Assembly: GCF_036417845.1 (NCBI RefSeq)
Contig: NC_090020.1
Span: forward strand, 42,020,425 to 42,084,424
DNA: 64,000 nucleotides
Direction of reading: 5' to 3'
Origin: Apteryx mantelli
Taxonomy: Eukaryota; Chordata; Aves; Apterygiformes; Apterygidae
In this document: in pieces, positions 34,701-48,400 of the stretch
Position numbering within the stretch: the stretch's first letter is position 1
How the letters are laid out: each line of letters starts with the position of its first letter
Program-made: the position numbers and the translations under genes
The notes under the pieces: model-generated
Told to the model about the DNA's origin: nothing
Seen by the model: only the letters and a program-made list of their open reading frames with translations
The model's database searches: none

Positions 34701-37700
34701 TAAAATGGCCTCTTCTCTCATGCTGCCGCTACATACATTCTGGAGTTCTTAATCCTGTCCAATCAATAGCTCAGTAAATTATAATATTAAGAAGCTTTTT
34801 CTGTGCCCAACAGCAGACATAAATTCTTTCCCCCCAAATATATGGCAGATCTCTACCTGTCTCTCAAGAATACCCACTCCACCAGCTTCCATCCCAGCCA
34901 CCTCCACTATTCAAAGGAAAGCCAAGCACCACGGGTTCAGATCAACTCTATTCTGTGGTAAGAATTCCTTCCCAACCTGAAGAGCAATTGTAGTCAAGAG
35001 TACAAGTATGGAATAGCCCACTAATTGAGAAGCAAGATGAATAGACAGAGAACAGCCAGTCAACTGTTTAATGACAGGAATACCTCTTCCTCCTCTAGGT
35101 TAGTAGCCATGATTCCTCTCTGGCACTTGCCTTACCAATTAGGAATGAGGCAGGAAGCCTGAATTCCCCATCCAAGGTTCTCTGAAGTCTTAACTGTAGC
35201 AGAGACTACTTTTCATCAGTACTATTTTGTAAGGGGTGTCCTTCCCTGTTACTGTATTTTATCATATGAATTCAGTTCCAGCTTTGGGATAAACTGTAGT
35301 ATGCAGTGTCATAGCATACTGGAACTATAAGCTTGAGCACATCACCTTACTTAGCCAGATAACTAAAAAATGTTCTTTGCATACTGTAGGCAATAGACTT
35401 ATCACAGTGAAGGTGACAAGGCAACCATATGAAGTATCAGTGTCTGATCAAAGCCCTTTCTCCCAGAGAAGTGCTGAGCTTTCCTTTCCACTCCTTCTCC
35501 CTAATAGGTCATCTTGTGATGGCACAGCAAATGTACCTTTGGGAGTGTCCATACCATTGAAAGCAAGGTAAGCCGTCTGTAACTGAGATAACTTTTGAGA
35601 TGGGCGAAGAGACTCACTTTAGTTCCAAGAATGACATCATTTTTCTGTTGCTGAATTATCAAGATCCTTGCAAGATGAAACCAGCTTTCTGAAAAGTAAC
35701 AGCTGATCTCATGTCATGTTGCTGGACCAATGCAGTTGTTTCCCCCCACCTCCTACCCCAGCAAAAAGTGCTGCCTCAATCTATTCTATGTCTGCAATCT
35801 CTTAGCAGACCTAGCAGATAACACACAGTTGTAGATCTTGGCTCCCCACAAAACAAAACCTCAAACAAAGAAAGCAAAAAAACCCCACAGTATCTCAAGT
35901 CCAGACAATAAAGTAAATTGAGATCACCAGCTAAGCATTTCTGGGCTGAGGAAAGACTGTCATGTCACAGGAATTCTTAAATTAACGGTAGTGGATTGGA
36001 GTATCAACAGCCAGGGAACTCTCTCTTCAAGAACCAAGCCAAGCTCAGCTACTGGAATTACTGGAATAGACTCTTCAAATGAAAGATGACTAAATTCTGC
36101 TCAAGAAAACCAAATAATTATTCAACACTATTCCATAATGGAGTAGAACTGATGCATTGCCATTCCCATGCAAGAACAGAAGGGTAGGTGTATAACATGG
36201 GTCTTATTTGGGCTGATTTGTTTTATCTATGCCATCATACTTTCTGTATTAAAAACATCATGTGACCTAAATGTAACAATATTTTTCATCCTCTGCTTAC
36301 TGTGCTTGGCCAGAACAATCAAGCATAAAACTATGAGAAACTCAATACAAAATACTCCACAAAGGCTGTTGCAAATGCAGAGCTCTAAATTGCCATGTTT
36401 AAAGACTGGCAGAGCAGATACTCTGAAGAACAGCCAGGAAAGACTGGAGAACAAGAGGATGAAAAGCCAACAATTTTCTCTCAGAAATTATTCTCTTCAG
36501 AATTATACCCATCAAGAAATTTCTTTGTACTGAAGAAAATCCCAGATATTTAGCAAGAAAGAGTCGGTGCACCAGGCCACCTATAGCTACATTTAAGGTT
36601 GGATAACTGCTAAATAATAGATTCCACAGAAGTCAGACTGGCTTTTACTTCATTTCAGCTTATATTTATGTGCATAATAAAAACACTTTTAAATCCAGAT
36701 ATTTACTAGAAACTGACATAGGAGTTATTTTGTCATGAAGCCAATAGGAAGTGTGATTTTAAAATCCAGTGTTAGGATTTAAAAGTAGAAAGTGGAAGAT
36801 CTTATGTGTCATGGCAAAAGTAATTTTTATCTAAATCACAGTAACTGTAGGAAGCTCCACCTTTGTCCTCCACCTACCACAGCAAGACTTTCCCACAGGG
36901 GAGAAAACAAATAGCAAACAGGTTTCGGTTGCTTGGGAAAATTGGGCAAGTAGCTTGTATCCTGACTCTATTATTCTTCATTATTACAGTCTGCTTTTTT
37001 GCTCGATACTGTGGCAATTATGGGCCATCCCAAAGCTACGAGCTGCCTCTTTCCCACATGCTCCCTAATAGAAGAAATGCCCTGAGGGATGTTTCTCCAG
37101 AAACCAGTATGCAGTGATAGCAAGTAGAAATTTACAGATTGGCAGAAGTTATTTTTCAGCTCCTGTATTTCCCAAACTTGCAAGAAAAGGCTGATCTTGA
37201 TTCAGGAAAGTCCTACCCATAAGCATCAGCTTTAAAATTGGAAACCAGAACTATAATTGTTAAAACCGAGTACTAAGAAAAGACAGGTCACTTCAGCACT
37301 TTGTGGTTTAAACATTAAGAAACCTTGATTTGTGATACAGATGAAGCAATCCTGTAACAGAGCTAACTCTTAGAGCCTGTAATGGGATACTGCTTGTACA
37401 TTTTCACAGAAGGAAAATAAATCACATCATAAACTAAAATGTATGATACTTTAGGTATGAATGTCAAGGTTACAATGTAATTTCTGCAAACTCCAGCACT
37501 AATACATTAGTAATGAATTAGTTCATTAGTATGAATTAGTTTTTGAGAACTTTTTTCTTTTTAAGAACAAATGCAAGAATTATTTTTTAGTAAAACTGAA
37601 AATAACAACTGCATTACATAGCCTGAATAAATTGTCCAAGTAGTAGCCACAGTGTGGTTTTTGGTAGTTTTTTTTTCTTGTTTTGTTTTTTTTAATGATA

Positions 37701-40700
37701 GTGAACTTTGTTCTCCCAAAAGAAGTTTCATCTATGAGGGAAATCACAGAAATAAGATACCATGGAAATTTTCTGGACGACTGTAATCTCCTTTGACAAT
37801 TAAGTTTGTTTTATGCAGAGCACAGATGTTTGCCTCTTAACTGTGAATGCTGGCTGACCTGCCCAAATCTCAATGAAAAACAGTTGTAACAAGAAGTTTT
37901 CTTTGCAAATGGTTATGCAAACTGGAGTCTTCATTTCATGCTCATGCTAAAGTATACCCTCTGGAATGTATACAAAAGCACTATATTTGTTCTAAAAAGT
38001 TTCAGAGGTACGTATACTGAAATCAATGTTGAATGCTTACTATACTGATGAGGATAGAGATTATATACAAAACAGCACTGACAACTAAATCAAGATGTAG
38101 ATTATTCCTTCAGATTTCAAATTACATTGCAGAAACACAGGAAATTGGTATTTAGGGCTGTTTCTTCGATTAAGTGAAGAGTAACATATTCCATCATACT
38201 GTTCTCCTCCGGGCAACAAGGATAGGGAAGGAATAAACCAGGAAAAGCATGTAAGGCAACAGAAAAGCCCTGGTAGCAGGAGACCAGCTGACTGATGAGC
38301 TTATTCTGCTCAGCTTCCCCCTCCTCATAACAGTCATTTTTGTGAGGGACTTCTGAGGACAGTGCCGACTCTCTTCTCTGCTGGACCATTAAAACAAGCA
38401 TGTTGAGGTCCCTTTAACACTTACATGGAGAATTCCAGTTTACCTTTAGTCACATTATAAATGGTATGCAAGTGGATACAAGTGGCTGGAAAGGAACTGA
38501 AGCCAATTAGCATCAAAAACAGTTTGTTACTTCCTTGGGATAATGCAATGTTTTTAGGGAGAGATGGGGAAAAACAATAGACTATCTGCTCTTTCCCTTA
38601 TTTTACAGGAATTTGCTTTAAGGGAGAGGTTGAATGTTTTTTAAGATTAAGCCCCAATTGCTGAAAGCTTCCAGACTCCTGCTAGTAATCTCTGAACCTT
38701 CTAAATGGAAATAAATCTTAAGAGAGTTTTATGGCAAGAATAATGCTCATAACTTACCTGATTGTTTGTTTTTGCTTGTCTACGCATATACACACATACA
38801 TACAAACATAATTAAGGGTTGGTCAAAAGTTCTGATGAAGCCCTGCTAAGATGACACACAGGAAATGACCATGATAACATCCCTGTATCTTGTTTTCTTT
38901 GTACAGCTGAGACTATAGTTGTTTGATGCACATTGCAAAATGTATCCAAGGTCTTACTTATCACTTTGCAACTCCTCTAAAAGGTTATAACATAGTTTTA
39001 ACTTCCACAACTTCAACAACATACATTTTGATGGCATCAAGCACTAATGATTAACTAAACATTAGAAGGGCATTACAAATCTGAAACGTCTACGATACTG
39101 AGATTTAAAGTCTATTGTAAAATCAATCCATGATGAGTAGATTTTAGTATTTTAAGAATTTCTGTCATTTGCCCCCTATTAAAACAGTGTTGTATCAGTT
39201 TTACTGCATACACGAAGGGGCATTATTCTATCCATAATTAAACAGTACTGCTGTTACCTTTTCATTTTTAAATTCAGCTAGACAAAGACTATGGATTTAG
39301 GATAAATCACATTTGTGCTAAAGGACTGATGCTTTAATACAACTACAAGTATACTACAAGGAAAACTGCTGTCAATTTATTTCTGAAATTTGATAATTAA
39401 AGCCAGTATCTGTGTGTGCTGCAGGAAAAATAAATGAACTGCAAAATTTTACAGCTTAGTTTAAGTGTTATGTCATTTACTTACAAAAGTAGGTCTTTAG
39501 AAATCCTGTAGAATTATTTCCTTTAATCAAAGAAATTGCTTCTTTGTGTTTGAAAAGGAATACCAGATAAAAACTATTTTTACAGTATCTCAGAAAATGA
39601 CTAGATTGTGAGCTAAATGTAATTTCTCATAGTTGTCAAGTTTTTATGTTTATAATCACTTTTCAAAAAGCACTTTTCACTTTTTCTATAAAGTATACAT
39701 ATGGCTAGATAATGCAATGGAATACCAAGTTATTGAATGTCTCAAAATAAAGACACTTCGACTACAATTACTCATATACATTTAAGTAGGTGTCTGTAAA
39801 CAATATACAAAAAGTATGCAAGCAATTTTTGTCCCTGAGAAAATATGAATTTGAGCAATCAAAATACTTTGGATCATGGTTGAAGCAAATGTTTAATAGT
39901 TTACACAGCAAATTTGTATAGTATGTCTGGTTCTAAATCAATGAGATGCCCTGTCCTTTCAATAACTTAGCAGCATTCATTCAAATTGTGCTATTTTGTA
40001 GATCAGTATACGATTTGGAAATGGGATTTTCAAAGAAGAGATCTGCAGTTTCTAAAAGTCAAGGTCTTTTCCCAGAAAGCCTGGGAAAGCAAGAACAGGT
40101 AACTTTCTCTTTCCAGGTGGGAAAAGAAAAAGAGCATGTGGGGCTAATGAGTCAGAAACTATATACTATATGATTTGTGAGATTTCTTCATGATGTTGCA
40201 TTACTATAACTTAATTCTGACTGACAAAAGGGCAATGTATTTATTCTTTTTTAAGTAAAACAAGAAAAGGGATCTTGCTGATATTCCATCAGCTAACAAA
40301 TGAGTATTCTAAACTCTGGACAAATTCTGGTGCACTGTCATTACATCAGTTCCTAATTGCTCCAGGATAATAGTGCATTCATCTTTTCCTCTTTGCTGGA
40401 CACTAGTGGCTTGTATAAAATGAGTTGATACTTTGAACACACATTTCTCCAGCACATTTTTGGTTCCTTTCTTGGCACATTCAGAATCTAGTGACTGAAT
40501 GAATATGAATAAAAGTGAACTTTCACTCTAGAAAAGTCACAGGTAATGCTGAAGACATCGGACAGAGGCTGTACCGCTTTGGTTGCCAACACAGGCCAGG
40601 TTTGCTCTTTGTAATTTAAAAGCAGCAGAAAAAAAAAAACTTGAAAAGTTTGTAGTGCAAATATTCTTTGGTTTACTCATTAAAACAAAAAGACACAGCA

Positions 40701-41678
40701 AACAGCAGAAACATTGGCAATTAAATAAACTGCAAATTCTTTATAGGCTTCCTAACAAAAAGTCTTCAGATGTTTGAAATGTATGAACTTCATGCTTTTA
40801 AGCACAGTACAGTGTCTAGAAAGTCACATTTTTTTCCTTGAGGGCAAGGCAGAGAGAAGAGGGAAAAAAAGATGGGTGAGGGGTGGGGGGAGGGGGGGGG
40901 GAGTGATTCAAGATGACACTTTTCCATTAGTTAAATAGCATGTAACCCAAGGACAAAATTAATTTCTGTTTCTAGATTCATTATACACAAAGCAAACTGG
41001 CTTGGAATTTATTTTCAGATGCTTAAGCTTTCTGAATTCACATCATTATACACATCAGCCTAATGTATAAAATACACTGACCCACACCTTTTCAAAGCAA
41101 TAAAGACATATTAGAAAAATATCATAGTAAATTGCATAGATAAGTCACTGTGTTTTACCTTTCAATTTTATATGCAGAGTTTAAAATTATGTACCGCAGA
41201 TGTTTTCTAGGGAATACTTTTTCCCAGTCAGGCTGTTTTACTGTAGGTTATCATTCCTGAAATAATCAAAGGAAACAGGCATCTGTGTAAATCTGTAAGG
41301 ATCACTTGGTAGGCAGACATAAACAGCTTTCATCACTGGCCTGCAGACGAACAAGCCAGTTCAGACTTTATGGGACAGCATCACTGATCTGAGTATTCAA
41401 AAACTGAATGGTTCATAAGGCAGCACTAGGAAGCTGTGATCTGTTCAGAGAGCATATAGACTATAAATGAATCAAATATATATTTTACAAGTAAGTCAAA
41501 GAAATTACAGAATGTACCATCACCATGATAGTCTGTTACCAACAATATTGGACTGATAGTTTAGAAACATTTCTGTAAATGAAAGAGACAAGGTTTGGAT
41601 TGTCTGGCAACACATTATTTTGTTTCATGTAGTTATCTTGCAAGAGTCTTGTGTCTTGCTCTACTTGGACAGTTCTAT
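28746..41678. other. Intergenic region between TNFAIP8 3' end and HSD17B4 promoter
   Basis: About 13 kb of AT-rich DNA. Features seen: a C13 run at 29133-29145, a GC-richer patch around 33270-33500 and a G-quadruplex-type run at 40874-40901. Part of the right side is probably TNFAIP8 3' UTR if a distal poly(A) site is used. Plus-strand frames at 36168-36533 and 36863-37117 each contain a hydrophobic stretch but match no family I know. Confidence 0.75.
40874..40901 (+). repeat. G-quadruplex-type G-run
   Basis: Four G-runs of 3, 4, 6 and 10 separated by TGA, T and A. The minus strand is C-rich. About 1 kb 3' of the TNFAIP8 stop codon. Confidence 0.85.
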
Positions 41679-41933
41679 TTTATTGTCTTTATCCAGCTGT
41701 TTCCATGGGCAAGGCACAGTAAGACAATTTCATGTGCAGACTTTCTTCCAGGTGGACTGTGAATAGCAATAGATAGCTGATGATAAGGAATCAATTTAAT
41801 AAAGATCTTTTTGAAATACTTGTCTTAAAAAACAACAACAACAAAAACCTTTTGCTTGCTCCCTTATTCCTTCATAAATCAGCAGTGTTCCATCTACAAA
41901 TAATACATGGGCAGTCAACTTTAATCCAAGTAC
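41679..41933 (-). terminator. TNFAIP8: TNFAIP8 proximal 3' UTR with candidate poly(A) signal
   Basis: Downstream of the stop codon, the first minus-strand AATAAA is at 41684-41679, about 250 nt past the stop. Further AATAAA hexamers are at 41013-41008 and 40245-40240. The human transcript has a 3' UTR of roughly 1 kb or more by recollection, so a distal site is equally possible. Which is used cannot be told from sequence. Confidence 0.4.
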
Positions 41934-42499
41934 TTATATGTTCCCTTCATCTAGCATTTTGTTGACACCATCACAAAGTTTCTGCAAATGGAGTTTATAA
42001 GGTCCAAAAGGATTGTACAAGGCAGCCAAAAATTCACAATCAGAGAAGTGATCAAACACATTGTTGACACGTCCATGTGATTTTGCAGTTAGGTGACGCT
42101 GAATGATTTGATGAAGTAGCTCTCTACAATCATTTAACAGTTTGGACAAAAAATTCCTGTCAAAGGTATAATCCACCTGATGGAAACTGACCACGGTCTT
42201 AGCCAGCTGATGAACTTTCTTCTTGAATTTCTCCATCAAGGCTATTTCATCCTGATTAAATTGGTTGTTCCTGTAGAGAATTGCCAATTTGAGGACTATT
42301 TTAATGAGGTTTTTAATGATCTTCTCTGCTTCCTTTTTATTTTGTGTGTATTCCTTTGTCACTCGGTAGAGCTCATCTAAAACATCACTGCTTGTGTCAT
42401 CTATCAAAGTAGTTGCTATTGATTTGGACACCATTTTTCCAAGGATCTTCTTCTGGGCCTGAATGGCCAAACTTTTGGAATTGAAGACATCTGTGGCCA
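41934..42499 (-). CDS. TNFAIP8: TNFAIP8 terminal coding exon
   Basis: It encodes 188 of 198 residues, nearly the whole TIPE homology domain, ending [14 protein letters not shown] and TAA at 41936-41934. The acceptor is CCCCCAG|TG, preceded by a T10C5-like pyrimidine tract. The first two bases TG complete a Val codon with the G from the upstream coding exon. A frame caller would start at that GTG, but it is not an initiator. The Lys-rich helix with [13 protein letters not shown] and [12 protein letters not shown] matches the family pattern. Confidence 0.97.
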
Positions 42500-45400
42500 C
42501 TGGGGGAAAAAAAAAATGCAGTCAATACTTCATCACAGACATAATGCAGAGAGTAAGGTGAGGAATATTTCCATGTCTATCCACTCATCTCTCTCCTAGT
42601 AATTTCCACAAAAATAATGTAAACTTACTGTATATAGCTGCAGAAAAACCTGTCTTTTCTAAGCCTAAAACTTTGTTGTCTTTAGGTTTATATTCTTTTA
42701 TACTGTTTTAAGCTTGGGAGAACAAAAGAAATATAAACAGAAGATGCTCAAAAAATAGCTTAAAATAATTATATATGGATTGGTGGGATTTCTGTCTGAG
42801 GCAATAAATCTGCTCTAATTGATCAGATAACGCCTAAGTTTGATCTGATTTTCATATTCATAATGAAATCTGAAACCAGCTAACTTGGCAAAATCATTTT
42901 AATATTTTCCATGGGAATAGCTAAGAACTGAAAACTAAAGGAACCGAGCAACCGTGACTGTCCCAAAGTCATGGCAATTGCCAGTGTTACTCAGCTAGAA
43001 ATAGTAATTCAGTACATCAACTACTGTAAATCTTTTCCTTCTAAACATTCTACAGGATCAGTGAATTCAGATCCCACGTGTATGTATATATACATATAGA
43101 GAGAGAGTGAGCCAGTCCTCTGTCAGCACACAGTACTGAGATTCTCTGGATGCAATCTGAAGATGCTAGTTTCCAGAGCAAAAGTGGTATATATAAACCC
43201 TTCTATGTCCTATACTCACTGGAGAGGTAGCCAAAATGAATAGTCTGGGGATTACCGTTACACTTGTTAGCATGACCTCATTAAGGAATCCTTTTCTGAT
43301 CATTAAAGTAAATTGTAGAGCAGGTTTCTACCTCCAAAACTATGCTAGTTTGCATCAATATACCCAATAACTGGTTCCAGTCTTTGTAAGGTATTCAAAT
43401 ACTAAAAAACCCTCAAGCATTCCTTCAGAAACTTCTTTTGTGAAATTTTACCGCCCGTGTTCTATTATCAGTGACAATTACTTACAGCACGTTCTCGTAA
43501 CCTTTTCCAGTAGGTCACATGTGAACTCAAAATTTCCATATTGAATGGTCTGGGAGATGGCTGCAGCTTTCTCAGAGTCTCAAACAGGCTGCAGGGAACC
43601 CTTCATCTGTTTATATTTATTTCACATATGGAAGGTTTTCTTTGCAAACAAAGGGGCTGGAAACATTTTTTTCTCTTTTAATGAAAACAAACTCTGCAGA
43701 TGCCATACAGTTAAGTCTCTGAACTTGGAAAAAACTTCCTATTAGCTGTTTGTATTTGGGCAACTGGGTGTCTTAAAATCCAGGGTGTCTCTAGGTTTCC
43801 AGCAAAGAAAAAGAAACTTGTCCTGAAGGATGAGTGAGATACAAATCTGTACTTAGCCTTCAACAGTACCTTTGAGAAATTTTTTAATATGCTTTTTTTC
43901 TGTGATCTGGCAAATTTTCAAAAAGGATTCTCTCTCAAGTCTTTTAGTTCATACCTATATTTTGTTTTGAAGCATTAATTGTTTGAGCACACTTTTTTAA
44001 AATAGCACATCTTTTTAAATTTTTACTACACGTGGACATTCAAAAACCAAAGAACCCACTGTCAACTATTTTAGGGATAGCACTCAAGATCACAAGACAG
44101 ACACGTTTCTAAACCACATCGATCTGGGAAGAAGTTAAAGATGCTAAGTAGGCAGTCTGAACTGAAGATACTTGATTCAATATTTCAGTTTTTAAATATA
44201 AAACTGTATCTGTTATTATTCAAAAAAACCTAATCAGAATATTTCAAAGGGTGGTCAAACACTAGAACTCAATAGCCAATGTTTTATAAAGATCTACACG
44301 TAAACATTAGCTGTATGAGTTATGTCTGTTTAATATAAAAAGAACTAGAACCACAAAACTTAGAAGTTTCCAATCCCCCCCCCCCCCCCGTAGGAATATC
44401 AATTGTTCTTTTATTTCTTAAAGCCTTCCAATTTACTACTCTCTCATGATATCTCCTTTCTGACATTCCACAAAGATATACAGGCATTTGTATTCTCCTA
44501 AGAACAGTCACTGTGTTTCAAAATATCTTCCATAAAGTTGTGAACAAAGCACAATACTGTATATATATATACATATTGTAAAAGGTTCTTTTCTAAGATG
44601 CTGTGGGTACTCTTATTATAAAATGCTAACTACATCACAAAGAATGATACTTTATAATTGAACAGGATCAGTACAACCTGCCTCCAACAAGTCACGCAAA
44701 CACCCAAAATTCGTGCTAACAATTTCCACATAGCAATAGACGAAGTACCAATTTTAAGCAATCCAAAATTTGACAGTTTTTCCAACACCAAAATATGACA
44801 GTTTTTCAATACTAAAATAACTTTCATTACATGATTTAAGATTAGACAAAGCGGAGCGCCGCACGTAATTATCATTGCAAAGCAAAACAGGAGTTGCTCA
44901 CTTACAAAAAGTATGAAACTCTTAATGGCATTTCTAAAAATTGTTCAAGTTTTGACACTATGCAGCATGGCCTATTTTCTCTCTAGTTAGCAATACAACA
45001 CGAGTCAGCTTCATTTTCTCTGTATTATTACATGTGTTCTAATTTAATTGTTAAATCCATGAATTTCATACCTCTGTCTGTCAGTCAATCCAAAAAAAGA
45101 CATTTGCAAATTGTTTGTATTTTGTTATAAACAGATTCTTTCTCATTACTGATAACAAAAAAGAGCTACAATGTTATTTTACAGCCAATTGCTTCAATAA
45201 AACTGAGTTTAAGCACCGAGCGTCTAGAACTCCAACAAAACATAATATTTCCTTTAAAAGAGTAAAATTATTACTTACTTGCTCGTCAAAAGGAATTGCA
45301 ATTACTAATGCCAATAGCAGAAACACGTTTCACGTATAGATACAAAATATGCTACGTGAAGCCTGCTGCTTGCTTGTTCAGCTAAATCTAGCACATACTT

Positions 45401-48400
45401 TATCGTACACTTTGAAACACCATCGGAACCTATCACAGAGTTAAGATGTTTTTTTTCCTCTCTCCATAACAGCAACTTTTCTCAGCTACCTTTCTCTTCC
45501 GTCTGAAATGCTTCATTTTACTTTGGCACCTCAAAATGCAAAAATACATTGCAGTGGTTTCACTTCCTTGAAAAGAGTGCTTAAAGGAAATTGCATTGCT
45601 GAGCAAGCAATGTAACACCAATAGCCGTTACTGCTAACTGACAACTGAAACAGTTAGCAGAAATGGAGGGAGAAGAAAGGTTCTGCAACTTGATAGGGCC
45701 TGGTACTTGTTAAGAAGAGGTTAAAATATTAACCCAATATCTGCAAATGCCAAGAGCAGGAGACTCGCCTATATTTGAAATGTCTGATTAGCAGATCATA
45801 AAATAACAGACAGGGGCTGCTGTCAGCTGTATGCTTCATTAATCCCCAGTTCTGAACGTGAGAACAGTCACGCGTCCAGTTTAAAAGCTCTGACTAAAAT
45901 TTCAAATGCAAGCACCTAAAAATAAGCATGTAAATCCACATTCAGACAACTGATTAGAGCAGTCTGATTTTCATAGGTGCTGCTCACATGTAGTCACCAT
46001 TTAGGAGGGGTTACAGTGGATGATCAATATATACAAATCTCTGAGTACACCTATTTCACTGACAGTTTCCATCCTGAAATAACGCCATTTCTCTGGTGGC
46101 CTGCAGAAGCCTCAGAATTTGGGCAGGTAATACAGCTAATTTTAAACATCTCATAGATAGTTTTTCCTCATGATTCCTCTTTATAACCCCTGTTTGTTTT
46201 CTATGCAGTTTTACATTTCACTTTTAAATATTATATTGCTGTATACCCCTTTGAAATCAATGGGATGTCATTTCCTGTACAATCAATACACATAAACATT
46301 TCTGGTTCACTGCCATGATTATGTTCAGTGGAGCCACCCCTCTGCAGAGGAATGCAGTCTCAGGTGAAAGGCTCTCAGGGAGGAATCCTCCCTCTGTCAC
46401 TCAGAAATTGATGGGACCTTAGGGATATCAGGGACATCTGAAAAGTCTTCTCATTTATTTACAATTTAGAAGACAAGCCAGTTAGTTACTAGAGGCCAAT
46501 TTCTGTGAAAGTTGGGAGCCTATTAATTATGATGCTTGGGTTTTTTTTGTTTGTTTGTTTGTTTTTGTTTTTTGCAAACAACAGCAGGTGTTTAGTATTA
46601 GTTTTGTATTTTATGCATTGAAGTAAATCAATACTGGACATGCCCCTTTTTCGATACATTTTCCCCAGAATATTTACCTTAGAAATGTTTTCCTCAAATC
46701 TTTAACTGTGTAGAAAGTGTGAACTTTCAGTGAAAACTGAGAATTCTGGATCAGTAAGCTCTCAGGAGGAGACTGGTATAAAAGTACAACAAGGCTCTTA
46801 CTTATGGCTGTGATGCTCATTATTCCTGGCATCAAAGCCAGTACACTTCCCTACTTACTGTGGCAAATGCTTATTGCCAAATATCCTATTTCTCAACTAC
46901 ATTTAAACTAAAACTGAATGTATTTGAAAAAAATTGAATCAGATAATTTCAGTACCCCAAACCAAGGCAGAATGTTTTTGTCCTCCCCCCCCAAGGTAAC
47001 AATCACTGGTACAATCAATAGTACATACAGTCAAGTTTGTGTATTCAATCGAATGTATATTGATAAAATTGTCTTTGAGTATTTTTAGGCTTGTAATAAA
47101 GACAAACCTGAAGAAAAGCATCCAGTAGAAACTTCCAGTGAACCACCTTAAATTCTATGGACAACTCGAGAGTTAAATTTTTTGATGCAGGTTCCATTTC
47201 TGGTATATACTCATGATACTTTAATATAACAGCCTTGGCTGAAGAGGAAATTTGACTATGAAGCCATTAATGATAACATTGCAATGTGAGACTGAGCTCT
47301 CGTTTTAATGATTGACATACCACGTACTAACTGTCACTAGTACCTGCAGAGTAAGCTTGCCCACTGTAGAGTGCAAGATCAAAAAATGAAAGGGATTTTG
47401 GGGTAAGGATACAAAGAATACATACAGAGGATTAGGAGAAAAGATCCAGCACCAACTGAGCACTTTATGCATGATTTAAAAGACTGTATCACAGAGTTTT
47501 GAGAAATGTGGCAACTGATTTCCTGTCTGGCTTCCTGTGTGGACAAGTGTGTTTGCCTCTGTATAAACTGTGGGTTAAAGCTAAAGCTACAAGTCTGTGC
47601 ACATGCTTAGATTCTCATGTTCAGTCACACTCGTGGAGTGAGAGACAGAGCATCATTCCCTCAGAGGGAGGCAACTTGAAACCAAGTGGGATTGACAATA
47701 CTCATTTCCAAGTATTTGTGACCATGAGTCATGCCCTTCCAAAACTGTGAGAGCACCTGAAAATCAAGAGATTAGAAAACTGCTGAATTTTGATATCTTC
47801 TTGCACTCTCTGTTTTCTGGGTCTTTACAGGGCTATATTTGTTTTCGAGAAGGATAAAGGCTAGAAATATTAAAAAAATAAATACATTGAGACATATAAA
47901 TACATGACTTCACATATAAATATATGACTTCAGTAAGGTAAAGCTCAAACCATGATAAACCGCAAGAGCTAGCATCAGTAAAGGAACAGCTCCTGAAGTA
48001 TATAATAAGCAGAAATGGAGTCATAAACCTTTGGTACTAGCAGAGCTGTCACAATTTTCACAGTGTATTAATTACATAAAAGATTTAAAAAATGAGTGGT
48101 AGAGCATGGACTATACATTCTTCAGATATAAATAAAGTAAGCTGATTTTTCTAACTGCCACCATGATTTGTAGCTTCTTCTTAATCACCATCTGATGGAA
48201 TGAGTCACGTTTTCAAAGAGTTTTTTTTCCCCCAAAAGACTCAGTGCTTTGATTCTAATCTGTACTGAAGTGCTTCAGAGCTTTCTTAGGTAAAAGACAT
48301 GTTAAATATAACTTTTTAAAAGCACAAATAAAGTCCTTGGAATGTAAAAATTACTCCAAAAATGCAGCAGTCCCCAAACAGCCACTTCAGAAAATTGCTA

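Noticed and set aside
42498..42500. GTG at the start of the TNFAIP8 terminal exon as an initiation codon
   Set aside because: It spans the splice acceptor (AG|TG). The conserved protein has Val here, supplied by splicing to the 62336-62366 exon.
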